From: Planctomycetaceae bacterium
Lineage (GTDB): Bacteria > Planctomycetota > Planctomycetia > Planctomycetales > Planctomycetaceae
Assembly: GCA_024742875.1 (NCBI GenBank)
Contig: JANSXP010000024.1
Location: 1-32,500, forward strand
Direction of reading: 5' to 3'
DNA length: 32,500 nucleotides
In this document: positions 7,701 through 14,240 of the stretch, piece after piece
Layout: each line of letters opens with the position of its first letter
Position numbering within the stretch: the stretch's first letter is position 1
The notes under the pieces: model-generated
What the model was told of the DNA's origin: nothing
Databases searched by the model: none
The model's input: the letters and a program-made list of their open reading frames with translations, nothing else
Program-made: the position numbers and the translations under genes

Positions 7701-10264
7701 AGCTGCTGCGCCCGCTGTTGAGCATGCAGCAGAGTGTGGGGCTGCTGCGATTCAGCAGTGAGGCGCGGGCTCAGGCGATGCTGTGCTGGCATCTGCTGCC
7801 CGAAGATCAGCGGGCCGTTTTGCAACCGCGATTGAAGGGCGCCGGTCAGATCGAAAAAGCGTTTGGCGTGCTGTCGGCTCGACACGCTTATGTGTCCGAG
7901 CTGCACACACTGCTGGCTGACTTTGGGCCGGCATTTGGCTGGGAAGACTCGGTTGTCACCGCCGCAGCCGCGGAATATCTGTACCAGGAACTGTCTGCCG
8001 AGGCAAAGTTTCTGCTGAGCGAATCGGCCAGTGGGCTGCTGACCGGATTTCGTGAGCACCTGAAACGCGGTTCGTTCACGCGGGCCTTCCAGCAGTCGGT
8101 GAAAGCTGTGGCGGAAGATCCCCGCAGCTGCTTTGTGCTGCTGCGGCACTGGCTGCAGGCCTATGTGACGGGCAGTGAGAGTGTTGATGAGATCGCCGCC
8201 GATTACATCAGCGAGGCGGCTGTCGGCCTGATGCCCACGTGGAAGAAGTCGTCGTCTGTGCTCAAGGCAGACGTCAATGCCGTCGTGAGCGGGCTGGTGG
8301 GCTCACATCCGCTCACACAGCAGGGCGATTATCATCTGAATTACAACCGTTTTACCGATCGACTGCAGTCCTACTGCGATCAACAGGTGCCTCAGTTCAC
8401 CCGGTTTGCCGAACTGAAGCATCGCGTGATTGACCGGGCACGGGACGAGATGCGGCTGGAGGAGTTTCGCCCCCGTGTGCTGACGTCTTTTGTCCGCAAC
8501 AAGCTGCTCAATGATGTCTATCTGCCGCTGATTGGTGACAACCTGGCCAAGCAGATTGGCAGCACAGGAGAGGGCAAACGGACCGACCTGATGGGACTGC
8601 TGCTGCTGGTGTCACCACCCGGTTACGGCAAGACGACATTAATGGAATATATCGCCAATCGACTGGGGCTGATCTTCATGAAGATCAATGGTCCGGCGCT
8701 GGGGCATTCCATCACATCGCTGGATCCCTCCGAAGCCACCAACGCTGGCGCCCGTGAAGAAGTGGAGAAGCTGAATCTGGCGTTTGAGATGGGTGACAAC
8801 GTCATGATTTATCTGGACGACATCCAGCACACCCATCCGGAGTTTCTGCAGAAGTTCATCTCTTTGTGCGACGCTCAGCGGAAAATTGAGGGTGTCTACA
8901 AGGGGCGTACGCGGACCTACGACCTGCGGGGCCGGAAAGTGGCCGTGGTGATGGCCGGAAATCCGTACACAGAAAGCGGAGAGAAGTTTCAGATCCCCGA
9001 CATGCTGTCCAACCGTGCCGACATCTACAACCTTGGTGAGATTATTGGTGAGTCGGCCGACGCGTTTGAAATGAGCTATCTGGAGAACGCGCTGACGTCC
9101 AACCCGGTGCTGTCTCGACTGGCCAGTCGCAGCCAGCAGGATGTGTACGCCATCATTCGTATGGCCAACAACGAACCCCGCGAGGACGTGGATCTGGAAG
9201 GCAATTATTCCCTGGAGGAAATCAGCGAACTGGTGAGCACCATGCAGAAGCTGATGCGGGTGCGTGATGTGATTCTGACGGTCAATCGGGAGTACATTCG
9301 ATCGGCCGCGCAGAGCGACGACTATCGCACCGAGCCGGCGTTCAAGCTGCAGGGTTCTTACCGCAATATGAACCGCATTGCCGAAAAGGTGGTGCCCATC
9401 ATGAACGACGATGAGCTGACGTCACTGATTGTTTCCAACTACGAAAACGACGCGCAGACTCTGACGTCAGGGGCCGAAGCCAACCTTCTGAAGTTCCGTG
9501 AACTGACGGGCCTGCTGACTCCCGAGCAGCAAATGCGGTGGGACGATATCCGCCGCACGTTCCGGCAGAATCTGAAGATGCGAGGCATCGACAGTGATGA
9601 CAAAACCGGCCAGGTGATCGCCACGCTGGCCACGCTGAACGATGGCCTGGCCGACATTCAAAAAGCGGTCGCGCTGGGAGCCGAGCGACTGACGAAGCAG
9701 GCGGCGCCGCAGGTACCCGCCACATCGTCGGTGCCCGCACCTGCCGACAACTCGGCGGAAGAGCCCGCCCTGGTTCAGGCCATGGTGCAGGCGGTGACGG
9801 ATCGCTTCGAGGACCTTCGCGGGGAATTACAGCAGATCAGTGTCGCACTGGTGGCGGGAGTGGATGAACTGAAACAGCGCGAGTTTTCACGTGTCGTCCA
9901 GCCACAGAATCCCGGCCAGTCGGGTGGGGCAGAATCTACTGACGGGTCCGCAGGCAACATGGCGCAGGAGCAGACTGCTCCGATCACGGCCGAAGGCGAG
10001 GCGGCTACGCCGGCTGCCGAAGGTCCCGGCGTGCACAACGCTGTGGCGGGACGGGGCGAGTCGCAGAAGATTACCATCGTCAACAAGATTCCGCCGACCG
10101 TGGTGGGTGTACTCAAGCAGCAGTTCAAGCTGATGAATGCCTGGATGCAGCCCATTCACGAAGCGGCCACTTCTCAGCGGCGCGATATGAAGCGGCTGCA
10201 GGCCCAGCTGGAAGAGTGCCTCGATTTGTATCGCCGGCTGATTGGTCGCATCGAGGACGAGTAA
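4721..10264 (+). CDS. Giant DUF3686-type AAA ATPase ('DNA repair ATPase' family)
   Basis: 1847 residues. Residues about 20-480 match the N-terminal DUF3686 region as I know it ('TYEIIRNRL', 'ERITTDHNCIPQDMVAVGNRF'). A long helical/coiled-coil region follows (about 480-860), then a mainly helical region to about 1280. A single AAA+ module comes next: Walker A PPGYGKTT with Lys1304, Walker B VMIYLDDIQ with Asp1366-Asp1367, and a sensor-1-like 'VVMAGNPYTESGEKF' followed by 'PDMLSNRADIYNL', which resembles the MoxR/dynein-like AAA branch. Residues about 1690-1785 are Pro/Ala/Glu-rich and probably disordered; the last 60 residues are a basic helix. The family is often labelled 'ATPase involved in DNA repair', but I know of no firm biochemical proof. 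Linkage to a flotillin suggests work at the membrane. It is longer than the members I remember (about 1600-1700 residues). Confidence 0.88.
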   Translation: MSETTENDQETSVPDVGLESSTYEIIRNRLLSSGRELKSRLDSLNEARKAAFGSIETALLSTERITTDHNCIPQDMVAVGNRFVFGYNIHFGLKSETDLEDVFSVYSFEDRALHAQDVDLLRSEGFERDFKELFRYYKNAEFSRFAQRGVHLFMVFRVGRTSSEVKVFKWILQPGADQPLQYVDNRSEHEFRYPPQHDFEWVRSTRDDHHYGEHPHVSIKDRVFVETVGGDLTIKIENNTATGEGIYAEPVDNPDQTLDDAEILYAIVGNTILLRMRPYQEKEYRHFVYNEKLQRAMRLDSVADACILLPDDHGLIFSNGYYLQDGEYKTFDHNLSGMLFERTIAAPNGEDFLYVFYNQDSSTYVLLHYNLIEQKVSTPLICNGWTFFEAGELLCFKTQGDAQKHHAIQLWQTPYVGADYVAPVQNDSYLHRIGNKDIVRGMAECHEVLKLINKEDSYANLYTDLVKQSGDIVDSYFWLTSDETFQLAESLLEVKAAASAAVDEFDKVVRVRRSTLEQTQAAEQQVRSILGQIRNRRFEGIEEFVATLAELRSIRGNIISLQELRYVDAELVASLEADVGEQTDKLSQKCVKFLLQPESLQPYEARVAAQQGRIEGLTREADARQLEEDIGSSAADLEMLIEIVSNLKIDDATHRTTIIDNVSTIFSTINTARAVLKKKRRELASVEGVAEFNSQMKLLNQGVVNYLDLCDAPEKCDEFLTKLMVQLEELEGRFAEFDDFLLQLTEKREEVYNAFESRKLQLVEARNKRATSLVAAADRVLKGIASRLQSFESVNDINGYFASDLMIEKVRDIVEQLKALDDSVRVDEIQSRLKTVREDAVRQLKDRQELFVDGENAVRFGQHVFSVNTQPLDLTTVLRDDELNLHLTGTSFFEPIVWGDHSGAVGLTGLDDPVLFRQLLNQEVVSENAKVYRAEFLAWQILLAADEQSSSEAVSCDELLALEDGQLLAFVQRFMGPRYAEGYTKGVHDVDAVQLLRPLLSMQQSVGLLRFSSEARAQAMLCWHLLPEDQRAVLQPRLKGAGQIEKAFGVLSARHAYVSELHTLLADFGPAFGWEDSVVTAAAAEYLYQELSAEAKFLLSESASGLLTGFREHLKRGSFTRAFQQSVKAVAEDPRSCFVLLRHWLQAYVTGSESVDEIAADYISEAAVGLMPTWKKSSSVLKADVNAVVSGLVGSHPLTQQGDYHLNYNRFTDRLQSYCDQQVPQFTRFAELKHRVIDRARDEMRLEEFRPRVLTSFVRNKLLNDVYLPLIGDNLAKQIGSTGEGKRTDLMGLLLLVSPPGYGKTTLMEYIANRLGLIFMKINGPALGHSITSLDPSEATNAGAREEVEKLNLAFEMGDNVMIYLDDIQHTHPEFLQKFISLCDAQRKIEGVYKGRTRTYDLRGRKVAVVMAGNPYTESGEKFQIPDMLSNRADIYNLGEIIGESADAFEMSYLENALTSNPVLSRLASRSQQDVYAIIRMANNEPREDVDLEGNYSLEEISELVSTMQKLMRVRDVILTVNREYIRSAAQSDDYRTEPAFKLQGSYRNMNRIAEKVVPIMNDDELTSLIVSNYENDAQTLTSGAEANLLKFRELTGLLTPEQQMRWDDIRRTFRQNLKMRGIDSDDKTGQVIATLATLNDGLADIQKAVALGAERLTKQAAPQVPATSSVPAPADNSAEEPALVQAMVQAVTDRFEDLRGELQQISVALVAGVDELKQREFSRVVQPQNPGQSGGAESTDGSAGNMAQEQTAPITAEGEAATPAAEGPGVHNAVAGRGESQKITIVNKIPPTVVGVLKQQFKLMNAWMQPIHEAATSQRRDMKRLQAQLEECLDLYRRLIGRIEDE

Positions 10265-10392
10265 GTGCCTGGCCGGTTGACGGCCTGCAGATTCACCTCG
10301 AATTGAGGGGACTGTGTTTGTGGCCGCTATCCGGTTGTGTTAAGGTGCCCACCGTTTCGGGCCCCTTCTTTTTGCCACCGCAGGTTGTTTCG

Positions 10393-11391
10393 TTGTCTTC
10401 CATTGACTGGTCTCCAATCCGGAGCATTATCGAAGATCATCAGTCTTTTCTGATCACCAGTCACGTGCGGCCCGATGCGGACGCTCTGGGGTCCGAACTG
10501 GGCATGGCGTTTATTCTGAATTCGTTCGGCAAAGACGTCACGATTGTCAACGCCACGGCGCCTCCCTCCAATCTGCACTTTCTGAATCGCAGCGGCGTCA
10601 TTTTGAAACTGGGGGAAGACATCAAACGCGACGCACTGCCCGCATTTGACGTGCAGGTGGTGGTCGACACAAGTGCATGGCAGCAGCTGGGCGCCATGGC
10701 GGATGTGGTCAAGGGCCGTTCGGCGGCCCGCGTGGTGATCGATCACCATGTCAGTTCCGACAATATGGGGGCCGTTGAATTCAAGGACGTGCAGTCGGCC
10801 GCCACCGGAGAGCTGATTTACGAGCTCGCGCAGCATCTGGATGTGACGTTTGACGCTGACACGGCCTCGGCGCTGTACGCCGCCATTGCCACGGACACCG
10901 GCTGGTTTCGCTTCCCTTCCACGTCTTCCACGACGATGACGACCACGGCCGCTTTGATGGACCTGGGCGCGGAACCTCACGTGCTGTACAACCATCTGCA
11001 CGAGCAGCGGTCACTGGCGCGGGTGCGTCTGGCGGGACGCGTGCTGGAACGCATTGACACCGCGGCCGACGGCCGGCTGGCGTGGATTTATGCCGACGCC
11101 GAGGACCTGAAGGCCACCAGCGCGGTGCCGTCTGACACCGAGGGACTGGTCAACGAATGCCTGACGATAGCCGGGGCAGAGGCCGCCTTCATTGCGGTGG
11201 CCACGCCAGCAGGAAAAGTCAAAATCAGTCTGCGGTGCCGTCCGCCGCACAACGTGGCGGCCGTGGCGGAGACGTTTCACGGAGGTGGACATCGCCTGGC
11301 ATCCGGCGCTACGATTGCTGGTCCTTTGTCTGCGGCCGTTGAACAGATGAAGTCGGCTTTTGAGACGATGCTGGAACAGCCCGTCGCCTGA
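10393..11391 (+). CDS. DHH/DHHA1 family phosphoesterase (NrnA/oligoribonuclease-like)
   Basis: 332 residues from TTG 10393 (MSSIDWSPIRSII...). The frame stays open upstream to an ATG at 10216, but that start would lie inside the ATPase gene and add about 59 residues without family character; GTG 10345 is another candidate. Metal-binding motifs of the DHH fold are present: SHVRPDADALGS (residues 23-34), the DHH triplet VIDHH (Asp117-His118-His119), and the C-terminal DHHA1 substrate loop GGGHRLASG (297-305). The family includes NrnA-type nano-RNases and 3'-phosphoadenosine-phosphate phosphatases, plus c-di-AMP/pGpG phosphodiesterases; the exact substrate cannot be told from sequence. It follows the giant ATPase after 128 nt and may be co-transcribed with it. 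Confidence 0.9.
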   Translation: MSSIDWSPIRSIIEDHQSFLITSHVRPDADALGSELGMAFILNSFGKDVTIVNATAPPSNLHFLNRSGVILKLGEDIKRDALPAFDVQVVVDTSAWQQLGAMADVVKGRSAARVVIDHHVSSDNMGAVEFKDVQSAATGELIYELAQHLDVTFDADTASALYAAIATDTGWFRFPSTSSTTMTTTAALMDLGAEPHVLYNHLHEQRSLARVRLAGRVLERIDTAADGRLAWIYADAEDLKATSAVPSDTEGLVNECLTIAGAEAAFIAVATPAGKVKISLRCRPPHNVAAVAETFHGGGHRLASGATIAGPLSAAVEQMKSAFETMLEQPVA

Positions 11392-11532
11392 TGGCTGCGC
11401 TTTTGCTGCGTCGTCGTCCGTAATTTTTGCCAGTGTTCGTTTGAAAGTCGCCCGGTTGTCGTCCCGGAATTGGCACCTCACCTGCCGAGCGCTGGGAATG
11501 GTGTCGAACCGTCGAATCGCGTCATTCACAGA

Positions 11533-11560
11533 TTGACGGCGGGGCCCTGGGGCCTATCAT
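11533..11560 (+). promoter_or_regulatory. Sigma70-like promoter for the lipoprotein pair
   Basis: TTGACG (11533-11538) and TATCAT (11555-11560) are separated by 16 nt, five of six and five of six matches to the -35 and -10 consensus. They lie in the 342-nt gap between the DHH gene and the lipoprotein gene. Transcription would begin near 11567, giving a leader of roughly 120-165 nt. I see no strong terminator for the DHH gene in the gap and nothing else notable in it. Confidence 0.5.
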
Positions 11561-11733
11561 TGGCCCGCCCGGGTGTCGCCTTGCTGCACCCGGTAAACAT
11601 GCGATCGAAGCCTCCCGACTGACTCGGGCCCCGCCTGCTTCGTCAGATAAGTTCTCTCCATTGTGTCACTGACCCGTCCCGCGTGCGGATCTGTATTCAC
11701 GTGTTCAGTGTGACCTTCCCGGTTTCCATCCCT

Positions 11734-12297
11734 GTGTCTGTCAACAACAACAATTGTCGATTCGGTCTGGCGGTTTTCTGCCTGCTGGTGTCTGGCTGCG
11801 GTAAGGTGGATCCCATACCGGTGCAGACGGATCCGACTCCGTTTATCGAAGACAATATTGGCGAGATTCAGTCGGGCTATATCAAGTCGATGCGGGAACT
11901 GGAGTCCGCCGTGGATGCGGCTGTCGAACTGCGTGCTGCGATTACCGATATTTGGGACTTCTCCATCGAGGTTGAACGTACCGAGCAAATGCAGGCGGCG
12001 TTGAAATTCTTTCATGAGAACGATCAGGCGGCGCGGCTGCACACGCTTCAGCAGAAACGCGAGCGTATCCGAGAGACACTCACGGCGCTGGGTGGCCAGA
12101 GGCAGTCGACAACCGCTCGTGACTGGGCGCGTGATTCCTCTGAGTTGTTCGGACAGTTTGTCCGGCTGCTGGAAGGAGCCGAAGATCTGTACGGTCAGAC
12201 GCGTGACTCCTGGGTTCAGGAGACGGGAACAATGCACGACGAATTTCGCGCCGATCTGGCCGCCTTTCGTCTGATTCTGGAGGCTCCCATCCAATGA
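11734..12297 (+). CDS. Predicted lipoprotein, helical, unknown function
   Basis: 187 residues from GTG 11734 (MSVNNNNCRFGLAVF...). Earlier in-frame GTG codons at 11683, 11701 and 11710 are possible, but the later one gives a normal lipoprotein signal: a short polar n-region with one Arg, a hydrophobic core and the lipobox LVSGC. The mature part is acidic and mostly helical, with charged heptad-like segments ('YIKSMRELESAVDAAVELRAAI', 'ARLHTLQQKRERIRETL'), so a membrane-anchored coiled-coil protein is likely. The stop overlaps the next gene's start by ATGA, implying translational coupling and a joint role. I do not recognise a family. Confidence 0.72.
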   Translation: MSVNNNNCRFGLAVFCLLVSGCGKVDPIPVQTDPTPFIEDNIGEIQSGYIKSMRELESAVDAAVELRAAITDIWDFSIEVERTEQMQAALKFFHENDQAARLHTLQQKRERIRETLTALGGQRQSTTARDWARDSSELFGQFVRLLEGAEDLYGQTRDSWVQETGTMHDEFRADLAAFRLILEAPIQ

Positions 12298-13262
12298 AAT
12301 ACGTCGCACTGATCCTGCTGCTTAGTTCCGCCTGTTGCGCCCAAAACACCAATCCTGTTCTGGATACGGCTCGCGAGTTCGAGATGCGGGCCTGGGCGGA
12401 GGCCAATGCCATTAAGGCGGAGCAGTCAGCCAAAGCCAGCGCGACCGCCAAAGAGCTGATCACCAACTGGCGGGCGGCTCGTCAGAAGCACCGGGTCAAA
12501 TACAAAGCCGACCTCCCGCTGAACGACTACACCCGCGTTGATCGGGAAGTCGCGCTCGAGTGCCAGCGGAAGGTGGAGCAGATGAATGACGACAAGCTGG
12601 CCCGCTTTGAAGCGGCAGAAAGTGAGCGAATGGCGAATCACCAAAAGCTGGAGATTCAAAAGTTCGCCGCTTTTCAGACAGCCCACGAAGCGTTTCTGCA
12701 GCGTGAGAGTCAGTACTTCGACGAGTTGCGTCGCCGTGATATTAAAGTGTGGGTCGACGACAAAGCGTATCACCGCCGGCATGACTGTCCGTTCTGCATT
12801 GGCGGAGCAGAGCAATGGCTGTCTGACCAGAAGTCGGCCGCAGGTTCAGGCCGAGTGGCGTGCCTGCTGTGCCAGGCACCACCGCCGGATGTGAATCTGG
12901 ACGGTCTGCCCCAGCGGAAGGCAGAGCCCCCGCGACCACAGTCCACGGCTTACACGCCTACCGCGTTTCCCAAAGCGAAAGAAGGCGAACACTGGTCGAT
13001 GGGGCAGGCGGTCTACCTTGACAGAGTTCGCGTACAGGGCCGCAAGTACGACGCGTATTTTGCAGAGATTCAACCGGACACCGGGTTCTTCGCGCTGAAA
13101 TGGGCGCCCTGGAACAAGCTGACCAAAAGCGACATTGACAAAGTGACGGACGCGATCGTGGCCCGCCGCGAGCGAGAGCGTGAACGCGAACTGCGTCAGG
13201 AAAGCGGCAGAGCCACCGAACGGGCGAAGCAGACGGATCAAAAATCGGAGCAGGCGCCGTAA
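12294..13262 (+). CDS. Exported coiled-coil protein with paired CxxC (zinc-ribbon-like) motif
   Basis: 322 residues. The N-terminus (MKYVALILLLSSACCAQ) is an export signal, cleaved either as a weak lipoprotein site (SSAC) or by signal peptidase I after CCA. Residues about 22-150 are a charged helix rich in Ala, Glu, Arg and Lys. Then comes a compact motif: YH (159-160), HDCPFC (Cys165, Cys168) and CLLC (Cys190, Cys193). Two CxxC pairs 21 residues apart look like a zinc ribbon. The order Y-H-x-x-x-x-C ... C-x-x-C also resembles the small Ada-like metal-binding module often seen in exported proteins. A beta-type segment (about 235-285) and a highly charged RERERERELR tail follow. It overlaps the preceding lipoprotein gene by 4 nt. 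Function is unknown. Confidence 0.75.
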   Translation: MKYVALILLLSSACCAQNTNPVLDTAREFEMRAWAEANAIKAEQSAKASATAKELITNWRAARQKHRVKYKADLPLNDYTRVDREVALECQRKVEQMNDDKLARFEAAESERMANHQKLEIQKFAAFQTAHEAFLQRESQYFDELRRRDIKVWVDDKAYHRRHDCPFCIGGAEQWLSDQKSAAGSGRVACLLCQAPPPDVNLDGLPQRKAEPPRPQSTAYTPTAFPKAKEGEHWSMGQAVYLDRVRVQGRKYDAYFAEIQPDTGFFALKWAPWNKLTKSDIDKVTDAIVARRERERERELRQESGRATERAKQTDQKSEQAP

Positions 13263-13342
13263 CTCCCTGTTGCCTGGCGACTCGCCCATGATCGTTGCTT
13301 GTGGTCGTCCTCTGAGCCGATGTCCGTCTGCTGATGCTGGCT

Positions 13343-14164
13343 TTATCCGATGGGCGTGCCTTCGAGCATCTGCAGGCCGCACGAGCTGAGGACAGAGTGT
13401 CCGATGCTCATGAACAGTTCCTGGGAAACGCCGTTGAGGTTAGCCAGATCATCCCGGTCTCGTGTCTGCAGCCACAGTGCCGCCAGAAAGGCGGCCGCAT
13501 GACTGGACACTCCACTCACGGCACCACGGACGACCGCCGGGCCGACCGCTTCAGGGGCCACGATGAGTCCGGCGGCCACCACCGAGATGACGGCTGCCGC
13601 CGCGGTCAGCTCAACTTTATGCTCGTCGATCCAGACCCACGCCTGGCCGGCGCCGTCGCGGGCTAACTTCCAGGCCGCTGGAATGGCCGTACGCGTCCAG
13701 GCAATGCCGTTTTGGGTTTTGGTCTGCACCCACAGGTGAAACTCACCGGTCGTCTGTTTTGTCACCGTCCATGTTCGGCTCGCCGTATCACTGGCCCATG
13801 CGGTGGCGTCGCCTGCGTTGGCTGCGATCCACGCCCAGCCGTCGGCCGCCTGATCAGACGACCAGATCCATGCGGTGCGTGTGGCGTCCAGCACCATGTC
13901 TGTGCCGGCCACACATTTTTCGCTCACGATGGTCAGTCCGTCGGAAGTGGTTTCCGTGATGTACTCCCAGACGCCCGTGTCACTGTCTGTCTGCTGTGCC
14001 TGGCCGACTTCGGTGGCCGCATAGCCCGTTTCCGTCTCCTGTGAACGCGAGCAGCCGATGATCGGAGCAAAAAGCATCGCGAATGAGAGTGTGAGTGGCA
14101 GCGCGAAACGCTGTGTCGACAGGTTGCCGTTGTTACGACCGCCAGGTGCGGTGACATCCTTCAT
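13343..14164 (-). CDS. Lipoprotein with Trp-rich 11-residue repeats, unknown function
   Basis: 273 residues from the ATG at 14164, chosen because GGAAGGAG lies 8 nt upstream; an upstream in-frame ATG (14305) would run into the pump gene. A basic n-region and hydrophobic core end at lipobox IIGC (Cys38). Residues about 66-186 show an uninterrupted 11-residue period. Aromatic or aliphatic residues fall at 66/68, 77/79, 99/101, 110/112, 123, 132/134, 145, 154/156, 165/167 and 176/178, most of them Trp, giving units such as WIW, WAW, IAW and WVW. A hydrophobic Ala/Val-rich segment follows (about 187-215). It lies 76 nt downstream of the CusA-type pump on the same strand, so it probably belongs to that operon. 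No family is recognised. Confidence 0.8.
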   Translation of the reverse strand: MKDVTAPGGRNNGNLSTQRFALPLTLSFAMLFAPIIGCSRSQETETGYAATEVGQAQQTDSDTGVWEYITETTSDGLTIVSEKCVAGTDMVLDATRTAWIWSSDQAADGWAWIAANAGDATAWASDTASRTWTVTKQTTGEFHLWVQTKTQNGIAWTRTAIPAAWKLARDGAGQAWVWIDEHKVELTAAAAVISVVAAGLIVAPEAVGPAVVRGAVSGVSSHAAAFLAALWLQTRDRDDLANLNGVSQELFMSIGHSVLSSCGLQMLEGTPIG

Positions 14165-14240
14165 GCTGATTCTCCTTCCGCCAATGGGGCACTGCGCGGG
14201 CTCGCAGCGGCACCTGCTGTGATTCGCTGTGGTCCGCTGA

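Noticed and set aside
1748-10264. YqiJ-flotillin-ATPase cluster as an anti-phage defence system
   Set aside because: No nuclease, toxin or other effector domain, no mobile-element context and a housekeeping-like DHH neighbour; nothing in the sequence supports defence.
10216-10392. Upstream extension of the DHH phosphoesterase to ATG 10216
   Set aside because: It would overlap the ATPase gene by 49 nt and adds residues that lack family character; the DHH family usually starts just before the 'SIDW' segment.
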